A DNA stretch of 12,314 bases from Cymbomonas tetramitiformis (GCA_001247695.2 LGRX02015788.1:1-12314), one strand, 5' to 3'; counted from the stretch's first letter, positions 1 through 7,380 are shown. Notes: generated from the letters alone by a model not told the origin. Numbers and translations: made by a program.

Positions 1-96
1 CAAAGCGGTCACTAAAGCTGTCACCAAGGTGATCACCAAAGTGGTCACCAAAGCGGTCACCAAGGTGGTCACCAAAGCGGTCACCAATGCGGTCAC
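1..96. repeat. 12-bp tandem repeat (GGTCACCAAAGC-like), continues past left edge
   Basis: About eight imperfect 12-bp units fill 1-96. Variants differ at one to three bases, and most contain the near-palindrome GGTCACC. Because 12 is a multiple of three, the minus-strand Pol frame stays open through the array and reads as alternating VTAL and VTTL. The array begins right after the residues CAKLLSFG of reverse transcriptase. It occupies the place where copia RTs have the conserved block leading to YGLKQ. The array therefore looks like an expansion or insertion inside the RT gene, not a native part of it. Confidence 0.9.
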
Positions 97-1809
97 ACCA
101 AAGCTGAGGAGCTTGGCACACGTCCTGCCCTGATACTCCAGCCCCCTAGGGAGCCTGACATACAGGTCCTCCCCCAGGGTCGAGTTCAGAAAGGCAGTCT
201 CCACGTCCATGTGGTACACGTCGAGCCCCAGGTTGAGCGCCAGGATGATGACCAGCCTCACCGAAGACAGCTGTGTGCATGGGGCAAAGGTGTCAAAGTA
301 GTCAACACCATATTCCTGCTTGTTACCCCGCACACACACCCTTGCCTTGCGCTTCTGGAGCTGCCTGTGCTTGTCCAGTTTCACCTTCAGCACCAATGAC
401 ATGTCCAACAGGCGAACACCAGGAGGCACATCCTCCATGTCCATCATCATGAGAGCCTGCTTGACCGTAACCAGGGCCTCAAGCTCGGTCTGAATAGCCT
501 CCATCCACTCATCAGCATCTGGCGCCCCCATAGCTTGTTTGACCCCCTTGGGCTCAGTCACTCCATCTGGCAGTACATCCACCGAGCTCCCAGCACACGA
601 CTTCGCCACTGCTGCCAAGCATGTGTGCTCCGGAGGGAAGTGCACTTTTCCCACTGGCAGGTCAATGTGCGTGAAGTTTGTGAGTAACATAACACAGTAC
701 GGAACTGAGCTAGCTCCCACAGCTCGCGCGCATATAATGCCAGCCTCCATCTTCTCACGTCCAGCATCTACCATGACCTCAGTGAACAATGGGTAGTTGA
801 CATTGAGGTCACCACCGTGTGCAGCTGAGCGTACAGCAGCAATATGCTTGGGCTGGCCATCCAGATAGTCCCGGAGGCTCACCCAGCATGTCACATCCAC
901 TGCCTGCACCTTTAGCACCGCCAGGATCTCATCACTGTCATCAGGTAGATAGACCCCAACACCAAGAATACTATCCTCCAGTCCACTCGGGAGGATGTCA
1001 TGATATGCTGCATCCAACGTTGTCACCATGAAGTTGGTACTCAGTGGGGCCACTGCAGAGGGATCCCAGGTGGTGACCACCTTGCCCAGCTTGTCCACAG
1101 CCTCATGGAATCTGACCATGCCAGACTTGACTATCTTCCCCGACTCAGGATCATACAGCAAGTAGGCTGACGAGACCTCAGAGTGACCAACATACCTCAG
1201 CTGCTTTGCCCGATCACTGAGCTTGTGCTCCCTGCTGTCCGGGTCCACAAAAGCATATGCCAGACAGCCAAATACCCGAAGAAGTGAAAGGTCTTGGTGC
1301 TGTCCATACAACTTGTAGTAGGGGGACTTCTTGTGCAGAGGCTTCTGGAATGTCCTGTTCAAAATATACACAGAGTGTCGAACAGCAAGTGGCCACACAT
1401 CTACACCAAAGCCAGATGTCACAAGCAGTGCCCGAGCCATTGCTTGCACTGTCCTGTGGGACCTCTCAACACGAGCTTGGTTCTCATGAAGGTAGGGCGA
1501 TCCATGACGTTGCTCAACACCTTGCTCCTTGCAGTACTGCTGTGTCTGCCCAGCAATCATGGTAGAGTCCCCATCAGTGTGCAGCACCATATGATACTTC
1601 TCGTCAAGTTTCATGCGGCTCCTGTGCTTCCTCACCTCAACCAGGAACTCCTCAAGGGCTCCCAGGTAGTCTGACTTCTTCTTCAGGAAGTACACGCATA
1701 TCCACGCTGTACAGTCGTCCACGAAGAGAACAAACCATCGGTACCCACCAGCACTGTGCCTGAATGGCCCACACCATTCGTGCCAGGCCATACTAGCAAG
1801 CCAATCTCT
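1..1809 (-). pseudogene. Pol part 2: copia integrase core and reverse transcriptase N-terminal half, 3'-truncated by window edge
   Basis: One minus-strand frame stays open for 603 codons, from just after a TGA at 1810-1812 to position 1. It has no stop in the window. It begins with integrase: HEWCGPF near 1762-1782, FVDD, then HTDGD with the second catalytic Asp at 1573-1575 and VERSHRT with the catalytic Glu at 1465-1467. These two are separated by 35 residues, as in DD35E integrases. Downstream follow the copia-typical YILNR (about 1346-1360), LRVFGCLAYAF (about 1250-1280) and the RYVGHS linker. The RVT_2 region starts around PDADEW (about 505-520) and contains DYFDTFAP, then HMDVETAFLN with the motif A Asp at 205-207, then LYVRLPRGLE. 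After CAKLL the reading becomes (VTAL/VTTL)n. It is joined to ORF2 only by a -1 shift near 1790-1812, most simply a 1-bp deletion. The position of the first catalytic Asp reads Glu (1777-1779). Confidence 0.92.
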
Positions 1810-3725
1810 TCAGCACACTCCCTGCCCGTAGGCTTCATAGAAGGCCTGATCGCTTTGGTGAGCCTGCAGGAAATACACCTCTCAGGACAGCGCAATACCA
1901 AACTCTTGGCATACTGCGCAGTGGTGATACCCATAGGAACCTCCTCGTCCAGCATCTCCTGCATGGTCACGTCACCAATATGTCCAAGCCGAACGTGTGC
2001 AAGCATCTTGGCATCAAGCTTCATCACTGTATGTCCATCCTTGTAGATCACCACCACCGGCCACTTGGTCTCCCTGACCCATACTCTGTCTTCCCCACAC
2101 ATCTCCAGGTTCTCCACATTGTAGCATGAATCCAATGGAGCCGAGAATATCTTCTCTCCAGCAGGGTACTCATGGATAATGGTAAACTGAGATGTAAACT
2201 GCCACCAACTGGCTGTCTCCCATCTGGGTAATACCAAGAGGAACTTGGTGGAGTGAGGCGCCCGATCAAAGTCACTGAGAGCCTTCTGCAGGCATCTCAG
2301 GATGGTGTCATGTTCATAAGGTGGGTTGCCATAGCAAGCTTCACCCGCCCAGTCCCTGCAGAAGCAAGGGTTGTCAGTTGTGCAATAACTGTCCAAGATG
2401 TGGTTGTCACTGGAGGCAAACAACTCCAGGGTGAAGGGTCCATGCTCCTCAATGTGCTTCCCAGCTTCCTCAAACTTCCAGTCTGTCTTGTCACGGTCAG
2501 AATCATCATGGTATGCTGCACAGGCCATGTAGGTATCCAAAGTGCTAGATATCTGATCTTCATATATGATATACTGGTTGCCAACTCTAGAGAATGAGAA
2601 CGTCACCCCCCCATTGGATATCTGCCTGGCCCCAAAATCAACACTGAATCCAGCGTCCTCAAGCGCCACCACAGACACCAGGTTGAATGGCTGCCCAGGA
2701 ATACAGTGAGCACCAGTGAACTGCAGTCCAACAGCGCGCCCAGTGGATACATCCAGCTTGGCAAATGTGACCGTCCCACTGCCCTCCGATGACACAGTAC
2801 CAGCCTGCACCACACTGAAAGTGGAACTGGAAGTAGCATCAAAGTCATCGCCAAAGTCACTCACTGAATTGAAGATGTGCTTGGAGGCGCCACTGTCTAG
2901 CATGGCCACCTGACCACCGCACGCAGTCAATGGCAGGGCTCTGGTGAACACGTCAGCCGTGTTGTCTGTTGATGCAACATACAGGGCGAGCGGGCTGCCC
3001 ACAGGATGGCCCCCTCGCAGTTCACATGCATCCTCATCACCAGAGTCACTCCCATCTGCAAGATCAGGTGCATCATAATACCAATCAGAAGAGCAGCAAT
3101 CCTCAATCCCAGGCTCAGCGCCCGCGGCACAGAGGCAGTTCTTGCGAGGCGGATAGAACAGTCCAGATGCCCAATCATCAGAGGGGATGTCACCCACTCC
3201 TTCAAGGGGCTGCCACGAGTGCGCATCATCTTCCTCGTCTGAGGCAGAGGCATCTACCAGATCAGGCATAGTATCCGAAGCATAACCATCATCACCCGAG
3301 GCAAAGTTAGAAGCTGAATCCAGAACAGGGATGGAGCAATCAGAGTCATCGTCATGATGATGACAAAACAGTCCAGATGCCCAATCATCAGAGGGGATAC
3401 CACCCACTCCTTCAAAGGGCTGCCATGAGTGCGCATCATCCTTCTCGTCCGAGTCAGAGGCATCCACCAGATCTGGCACAGTATCTGAAGCATAACCACC
3501 ATCATCCGAGCCAGAGAGATCGCTGAGATCAGGCACACAGCTGAGTCCAGACAATGTGTGACAAGCCCAGGCATGATGGTCAGCAGCAACCTGCTCAGGT
3601 GTTGTGAAACTGACACCAGAGTCACCCAGTGCATACACAGGTTCAGGCAATGGGTGAGAAGAGAAGGCATGTCGAAAATCAACCTGTTCAACACCATATA
3701 CGACATAGGCATCCGGTGTGGTCAT
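1683..3725 (-). CDS. Pol part 1: acidic linker, aspartic protease, Dam-like methyltransferase domain, pre-integrase zinc site
   Basis: This is a 680-residue frame whose ATG overlaps the ORF1 stop as ATGA. Residues 60-225 are rich in Asp and Ser and hold a duplicated segment of about 48 residues. Residues 248-265 read like the tail of copia RNase H (STDNTADVFTRALP). Residues 272-385 are a copia-type retropepsin: the active site DSGA is at 277-280 (nt 2886-2897), followed by NLVSVVALEDAGF. Residues 425-531 resemble phage Dam and DIRS methyltransferase domains: FTLELFASSDNH, RDW, NPPY at 467-470 (nt 2316-2327), then FLLVLPRWETASWW. Residues 577-620 give the integrase zinc site, H577-x4-H582 and C617-x2-C620. 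The last roughly 40 residues are out of frame relative to the integrase homology, so the stop at 1683 is a frameshift product. The product would normally be a Gag-Pol polyprotein segment cleaved by its own protease. Confidence 0.9.
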   Translation of the reverse strand: MTTPDAYVVYGVEQVDFRHAFSSHPLPEPVYALGDSGVSFTTPEQVAADHHAWACHTLSGLSCVPDLSDLSGSDDGGYASDTVPDLVDASDSDEKDDAHSWQPFEGVGGIPSDDWASGLFCHHHDDDSDCSIPVLDSASNFASGDDGYASDTMPDLVDASASDEEDDAHSWQPLEGVGDIPSDDWASGLFYPPRKNCLCAAGAEPGIEDCCSSDWYYDAPDLADGSDSGDEDACELRGGHPVGSPLALYVASTDNTADVFTRALPLTACGGQVAMLDSGASKHIFNSVSDFGDDFDATSSSTFSVVQAGTVSSEGSGTVTFAKLDVSTGRAVGLQFTGAHCIPGQPFNLVSVVALEDAGFSVDFGARQISNGGVTFSFSRVGNQYIIYEDQISSTLDTYMACAAYHDDSDRDKTDWKFEEAGKHIEEHGPFTLELFASSDNHILDSYCTTDNPCFCRDWAGEACYGNPPYEHDTILRCLQKALSDFDRAPHSTKFLLVLPRWETASWWQFTSQFTIIHEYPAGEKIFSAPLDSCYNVENLEMCGEDRVWVRETKWPVVVIYKDGHTVMKLDAKMLAHVRLGHIGDVTMQEMLDEEVPMGITTAQYAKSLVLRCPERCISCRLTKAIRPSMKPTGRECAEEIGLLVWPGTNGVGHSGTVLVGTDGLFSSWTTVQRGYACTS
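2133..2453 (-). other. Domain: N6-adenine DNA methyltransferase-like (phage Dam / DIRS MT type) inside copia Pol
   Basis: About 107 residues of ORF2 match, by eye, the order of motifs in phage-type Dam methyltransferases. There is an F-x-L-(D/E)-x-x-A-S...N strand near the start, a D-W before the catalytic loop, NPPY (motif IV of amino-methyltransferases), a KA helix, then a hydrophobic strand ending in LP and a W-W/F. DIRS-type retroelements are known to carry a related MT domain. The acidic residue in the first motif is Glu here (FTLELFAS), so activity is not assured. It sits between protease and the pre-integrase zinc site, where standard copia elements have only a short linker. What it does for the element is unknown. 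Assignment rests on recalled family patterns; no profile search was run. Confidence 0.65.
3157..3510 (-). repeat. Direct duplication inside ORF2: two 144-bp copies with a 210-bp period
   Basis: Positions 3157-3300 and 3367-3510 are near-identical and are separated by 66 bp. They encode two copies of an acidic segment that runs from GYASDT(V/M)PDLVDAS through DDAHSWQP to DDWASGLF. The period of 210 bp keeps the frame. A third, weaker echo (PDLADGSDSGDEDA) lies just downstream around 3020-3070. The duplication lengthens the acidic linker before the protease and shows some divergence between copies, mostly single substitutions. Confidence 0.9.
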
Positions 3726-5968
3726 AGAAGTAGAATCTCCCGGTCCGAAGACACATCACCACGATGAGAAGAACCCCCAGAGCCATAGTCACTGTGGTCT
3801 GAATCATCACTACCATCAGATGAGGAGTCAAAGTCCCACTCATCCTCATAGCCATATCCCAGCAAGGTCCAGAAGCTCTCAATCGCCTGCACCGTGTCTC
3901 GAGTAACCATACTGAGTAAAGTCACCCATGACTGCAGCTTCTCAAAGGATCCTCGTACCATGACCGGCTCCTTCTCAAGCAGACGCTGCAGCAGACTGAA
4001 TTGCTCGGCCACAAGGTGCTTGGCACACACCATCTTCTTGTGGCTCACCACTCTGCCATCAGCAGGAAAGTGAGGACTCTCCAGCACTGTCACTGCCCTA
4101 TCCAACACTTCCACAGAGCCACTCATGAACATATTATGCACATATTGGACATCCGAAGTGTACCATGGCTGCCTGGGGGATATCTGATACCCAGGCCCAA
4201 GATGTTGCTCCCTTCCTGCCTCCCATAGGGCTTGGGTAGGCTCAAGCTTCCTCCCAGGCAGGACTGTGCACAGAGTATCAATGTAGACAAACGAGTCGTA
4301 CACCGGAGCCACAGGGAAATACTTGTGCTTGTTCAATAAGAACCGATGCTTATTGGGCTGACAGGGGTGTGACTTCTTACCAGGTCTCCTCAATGTAGAG
4401 CGCCCGCTCATAGGAGCATCAGACCTCCACCGATAGACCCCACTCATAGGTTGGTCCCTACCCCCCACAGGGAAGGGACCCTCAGAAGATGTAAGTCCAC
4501 CCAGAACTGCATAGTAGTTGTGCAGGGAGATACCGGATTGAGACGCAATACAGTCTCCCGCAGTATAACCAGAGATAAATTGAGGCATGTCGTCAGAGAA
4601 GCAGGTAACCACGCTGTCCAGCTCACAGATTGCAAACAGAGCCTCTCTAGAAGCATCCACACCAGGGTCCTTCTGAGTTTCAGTAACAGCAGCCGCACGA
4701 TTGGGTAGCTCCCCATGCTTCTGGTAGTCCTGGACCCTCTTCATTATCGCGTCCCTCCTCTTGGGATTCTTCTTGAGGTACTCCTCCCGTTTATCCTCGT
4801 GAGTCACAAAGCACTCCTTGGACGAGTGCCCAGTCATATGACACACCGGACACGGAACTTTCTTGAGCGACGCAGCACGCTTCTGCTCTTCCTGCTTACG
4901 ACGGTCCTCCACAATTCCAGCTCCCGTCTCCGTCGCTGCTGCTGAAGTAGCTATAACGTTGTCGTAGTGGTCACACACCGCATCATTTAGCTTCTGGAAC
5001 GACGGCAGCTCGTCCCCAGAGTACATAGTGCGTACAAAGACATACGCCGGGTTCAAAGAATTCAGCACCATAGCCACAAAGACTGCCTCCAGGCTGGCAA
5101 CATGAAATTTCTCACCACCCGGCAGGAATTTGCTCGTGCACGCATATTCCTCCACCCTGTCGAGAACCTCCCTCGCATTTAGAAAGCCCTGCAGTGGGGG
5201 TGCGAGCGTCGCAAACCTCTTCGTGTCATCAAGCAGAGCCTTGACCTGCCTCACAAAGTACGCAGAGCCCGTGCTCCGACGCATTTTAATTAGCTGTCGC
5301 CAGGCTGAGATACCGTCCGCTTCAGTGTTGTACGACCGAACAACTGCGTTCGCCATCTTGGTAGTAACGCTCGACAGAAAGTCATGAAACAACTGATTCG
5401 CTGCCACCGAGAACTTCTCGTCCTTCTTGATGTCCTCTAAGTCGCGCGCGTCCGATAAGAACAGCGCCAGCGCCTGGTGTCGTAAAGACGGTACAATTTT
5501 ACCCCGGAACTCCAGCCACTTGCTGTCATTTTCTGCGTCCTGACCAGAATAAAGGTGGTCAGACTTGAACCCCTTCAACATATCCGTCAGAAGAGGTAAA
5601 GGTACGTTCACAGTACCACTCGCAACTCGAGATTTAACACTGGAACCAGAGATACTGGATTCCGCGGCCTCAGGAGACGCAATAGCATTTCCTGTTCCCG
5701 CATTCTGATTCGCCATAGCCGACTGGGGCACCGCTACTGCGTGTGCCAGGACTTGAACCATTTTCATAAGCTCATTTAAACGCGCGTCTTGCTGCGAAAA
5801 TAGCTGTTGCTGCCTCTCATCGATAAGAGCTTTCAGCGCTGCAGAGTCCTCCCCTACTGAAATTCCATCTTCCGATAGTCCCTCCGAAAGGTCGCCATAA
5901 GTAGAATCCATAGGCGTTTCTGGCGGGGTCCGCTCTGCAACTTTGGCCTTGTCTTGTTTCTTACTCAT
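3722..5968 (-). CDS. Gag-like ORF1 with CCHC zinc knuckle and long novel C-terminal region
   Basis: ATG at 5968-5966 gives 748 residues. The frame stays open to 6298, but the extra 110 codons look unlike protein and overlap the presumed LTR/leader, so this start (purine at -3) is preferred. Residues 42-80 look helical, possibly a coiled coil. Residues 130-355 fit the copia Gag core, with LYSGQD, W-x-E-F, AWRQL and the segment ending in FQKLNDAV. The zinc knuckle C-x2-C-x4-H-x4-C is at residues 373-386 (nt 4811-4852) and would bind element RNA. From about residue 390 to 748 there is a further 350-residue region with no family I recognise. It contains Trp/Tyr-rich segments and ends in an acidic Ser/Asp tail (SSSDGSDDSDHSD). 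Its stop overlaps the ORF2 ATG, and ORF2 starts with a similar acidic tract. Confidence 0.88.
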   Translation of the reverse strand: MSKKQDKAKVAERTPPETPMDSTYGDLSEGLSEDGISVGEDSAALKALIDERQQQLFSQQDARLNELMKMVQVLAHAVAVPQSAMANQNAGTGNAIASPEAAESSISGSSVKSRVASGTVNVPLPLLTDMLKGFKSDHLYSGQDAENDSKWLEFRGKIVPSLRHQALALFLSDARDLEDIKKDEKFSVAANQLFHDFLSSVTTKMANAVVRSYNTEADGISAWRQLIKMRRSTGSAYFVRQVKALLDDTKRFATLAPPLQGFLNAREVLDRVEEYACTSKFLPGGEKFHVASLEAVFVAMVLNSLNPAYVFVRTMYSGDELPSFQKLNDAVCDHYDNVIATSAAATETGAGIVEDRRKQEEQKRAASLKKVPCPVCHMTGHSSKECFVTHEDKREEYLKKNPKRRDAIMKRVQDYQKHGELPNRAAAVTETQKDPGVDASREALFAICELDSVVTCFSDDMPQFISGYTAGDCIASQSGISLHNYYAVLGGLTSSEGPFPVGGRDQPMSGVYRWRSDAPMSGRSTLRRPGKKSHPCQPNKHRFLLNKHKYFPVAPVYDSFVYIDTLCTVLPGRKLEPTQALWEAGREQHLGPGYQISPRQPWYTSDVQYVHNMFMSGSVEVLDRAVTVLESPHFPADGRVVSHKKMVCAKHLVAEQFSLLQRLLEKEPVMVRGSFEKLQSWVTLLSMVTRDTVQAIESFWTLLGYGYEDEWDFDSSSDGSDDSDHSDYGSGGSSHRGDVSSDREILLL

Positions 5969-6104
5969 TTCCGAAAACGCGCAGCAAAATTTTGCGTGAT
6001 ACAACCGTAGGTTAACACTTACAGTGTAGTAAGTGGGCCCAAACCTGTAGGAATTCGAGAGTTTCGTTTTCACAAAAAGCGAGCATAAACTTTCATTATC
6101 AAAA

Positions 6105-6112
6105 GATATACT
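6105..6112 (-). promoter_or_regulatory. TATA-like element of the presumed LTR promoter
   Basis: The minus strand reads AGTATATC, followed by an AT-rich stretch, about 140 bp upstream of the Gag ATG. This is a plausible place for the retrotransposon promoter. It rests on one short motif only. Confidence 0.25.
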
Positions 6113-6331
6113 AGTTCGCGACTCGAAACGCCACGAACATTTGCGCGCCATCATTACTGATTGGGCGATCTTATGTGAAAGTTCACGAAACAGAGTCCTA
6201 CGTGTCACTGTCGTGTTCATACCGACCGCAGTGACACTCCTGAGTACAGATGAACTTATTACGCACTTCCCGATGGTCATCAGTGATCTGACGGCCACGA
6301 TTAGTTCAGCAGATCTACAGATCTAGATCTA

Positions 6332-6374
6332 AGGGTTCCACAGGGTTTCTTTAGGGTTTCTTCAGGGTTCGAGC
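6332..6374. repeat. Short AGGGTTTCTTT-like tandem repeat, about four units
   Basis: Four consecutive 10-11 bp units starting with AGGGTT occur (AGGGTTCCAC, AGGGTTTCTTT, AGGGTTTCTTC, AGGGTTCGAG). The tract includes one TTTAGGG, the plant-type telomere heptamer, but it is not a heptamer array. It is preceded at 6311-6330 by three AGATCT palindromes within 20 bp. The tract lies at or just outside the presumed outer end of the retroelement. Confidence 0.7.
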
Positions 6375-6450
6375 ATCCTGACTACTGTAGAAGGTCTAGA
6401 TAGTCATGCTTTACACCAAACTGATCAGCAGGCACTTGCAGATTCCAATA

Positions 6451-6689
6451 CAGGCCACGGTGGCAGCACGGGTCAAAGCGTTTGGGAGGTTGACTTGGCC
6501 AGGTCACGGTGGCAGCACGGGTCAAAGCGTTTGGGAGGTTGACTTGGCCAGGTCACGGTGGCAGCACGGGTCAAAGCGTTTGGGAGGTTGACTTGGCCAG
6601 GTCACGGTGGCAGCACGGGTCAAAGCGTTTGGGAGGTTGACTTGGCCAGGTCACGGTGGCAGCACGGGTCAAAGCGTTTGGGAGGTTGA
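6451..6689. repeat. 49-bp minisatellite, about 4.9 identical units
   Basis: Units start at 6456, 6505, 6554, 6603 and 6652. The last stops after 38 bases, at 6689. All copies appear identical over their shared length, which points to recent expansion. Since 49 is not a multiple of three, successive units read in different frames, so open frames through it are by-products. Each unit junction contains the imperfect palindrome TGACTTGGCCAGGTCA, which could form a short hairpin. Confidence 0.95.
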
Positions 6690-7111
6690 AGGTGCAGCGA
6701 GTCGCGTCCAATACCAAAAGCTGACCGGGAGAAGCGAGGTGGTGCCCACAGGGCGGCGGAGTCTCAAGCGTGCCAAGCCCTTCACGAATGCCCTCGCAGC
6801 CATTGGCGTTTCTCCAAAGGTGGAGCTCCGAGCTTGTCACTGCCCAACCAATGCATGCTCGACCGGGTGGCAAACAAGAAACCGTTGAATGCATACATGG
6901 CGTAGAATGAGTCTAAGGAAGTTGTGTCAGGCCGTTGGCAACCCCGAGTCATCGCGCATGGATGAGAATGTTGCAGCGCATGTGCAAGTTCGTCCCATGG
7001 CGAAGAGGTGCCACGTCAAGCGGCCAGCTAGCCTGCCATAATTGGCCAGCAAGCCTGCCTACAAGAGCTCGCACGGAGGAGGGTTCTGTAAATAGGGCAA
7101 AGGGTGCATAG
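6690..7111. other. No recognisable gene
   Basis: This GC-rich stretch lies between the 49-bp minisatellite and the first exon-like segment. A short plus-strand frame (about 6892-7041, reading MSLRKLCQAVGNPES within it) is open for some 50 codons before a TAA. That length is expected by chance. No RNA gene or repeat was seen. Confidence 0.5.
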
Positions 7112-7273
7112 CAAGCGCGAGGGCAAGGATCAAAATATACAGGCATAGGCGTCTTGGGTGCATTGTTCAGGGCTGCTCAAGGGGGTTGGTGCTCTGAGGA
7201 AGAGGAGGACTCCGAGGATGATGACATCCGAAACATTCCCGAGCAGAAGACATCCCAGGCAAATCAATCCAGG
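7112..7273 (+). other. Possible exon ending at a GTAAGT donor
   Basis: A plus-strand frame is open from 7112 after a TAG. It reads through an acidic tract (SEEEEDSEDDDIRNIPEQK) and ends at 7273 with AGG followed by GTAAGT (7274-7279), a strong eukaryotic 5' splice consensus. A possible acceptor, TTGTTCAG, ends at 7170, which would give a 103-nt internal exon. The tract and donor are suggestive, but 54 codons open is within chance. I recognise no protein family. If real, phase 0 would lead into the 7381-7560 frame. Confidence 0.28.
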
Positions 7274-7380
7274 GTAAGTTCCAGGAGGCTCTCGTAGCGC
7301 CCGGCGAAGTTGATCCATTCGCGGCTTGGGGAGGGGGGGGGCATGGGGCGCTCTTCGTTCATCTCCACATTTCAGGCTGA

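Larger units (their letters stand above)
1..6440 (-). mobile_element. Ty1/copia-like LTR retrotransposon, 5' two-thirds, decayed
   Basis: The minus strand carries, in transcription order, a Gag with a CCHC knuckle, an aspartic protease, a pre-integrase HHCC zinc site, an integrase core, and a copia-type reverse transcriptase start. Integrase lying before reverse transcriptase separates Ty1/copia elements from Ty3/gypsy elements. The coding part is split into three reading frames: ORF1/ORF2 overlap by ATGA, and ORF2 and the integrase-RT frame differ by a -1 shift. The copy is cut by the left window edge inside RT, so RNase H and the 3' LTR cannot be seen. The outer right boundary is uncertain: without the second LTR no ends can be matched, and 6440 is only an upper estimate placed just before the 49-bp minisatellite. 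Autonomy of this copy is unlikely because of the shift and the repeat tract in RT. Confidence 0.93.
5969..6440 (-). other. Presumed 5' LTR / leader of the copia element (ends unresolved)
   Basis: This is the stretch immediately upstream of the Gag start on the minus strand, where the 5' LTR and primer binding site must lie. It is less GC-rich than the coding part. It holds a TATA-like sequence (AGTATATC, about 6105-6112) followed by AT-rich DNA, as expected for the U3/R border. Possible TG starts on the minus strand exist near 6308 and near 6413, and TACA-type ends near 6030. Without the second LTR no pair can be confirmed. I found no convincing match to the common initiator-tRNA-Met primer site. 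GTTGTATCACGC at about 5996-6007 resembles it weakly. Confidence 0.45.

Noticed and set aside
1257..1674. Plus-strand open frames of about 100-126 codons
   Set aside because: They are antisense shadows of the integrase-RT frame.
5996..6007. Primer binding site for initiator tRNA-Met
   Set aside because: GTTGTATCACGC only partly resembles the usual site and is not preceded by a CA LTR end.
5969..6298. Open extension of the Gag frame upstream of 5968 (110 codons)
   Set aside because: Composition is unlike Gag, it overlaps the presumed LTR promoter and leader, and a well-placed ATG at 5968 starts the protein-like part.
6332..6374. Telomere array
   Set aside because: Only one true TTTAGGG; the unit is 10-11 bp and there are four copies.
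6295..6380. tRNA-like boxes (TTAGTTCAGCAG and GGGTTCGAGCATCC)
   Set aside because: The T-arm would need an 8-base loop, no acceptor stem or anticodon arm pairs, and the middle is simple repeat.
6406..6888. Plus-strand open frames through the 49-bp array
   Set aside because: They are by-products of a repeat whose period is not a multiple of three; the same DNA is read in several frames.
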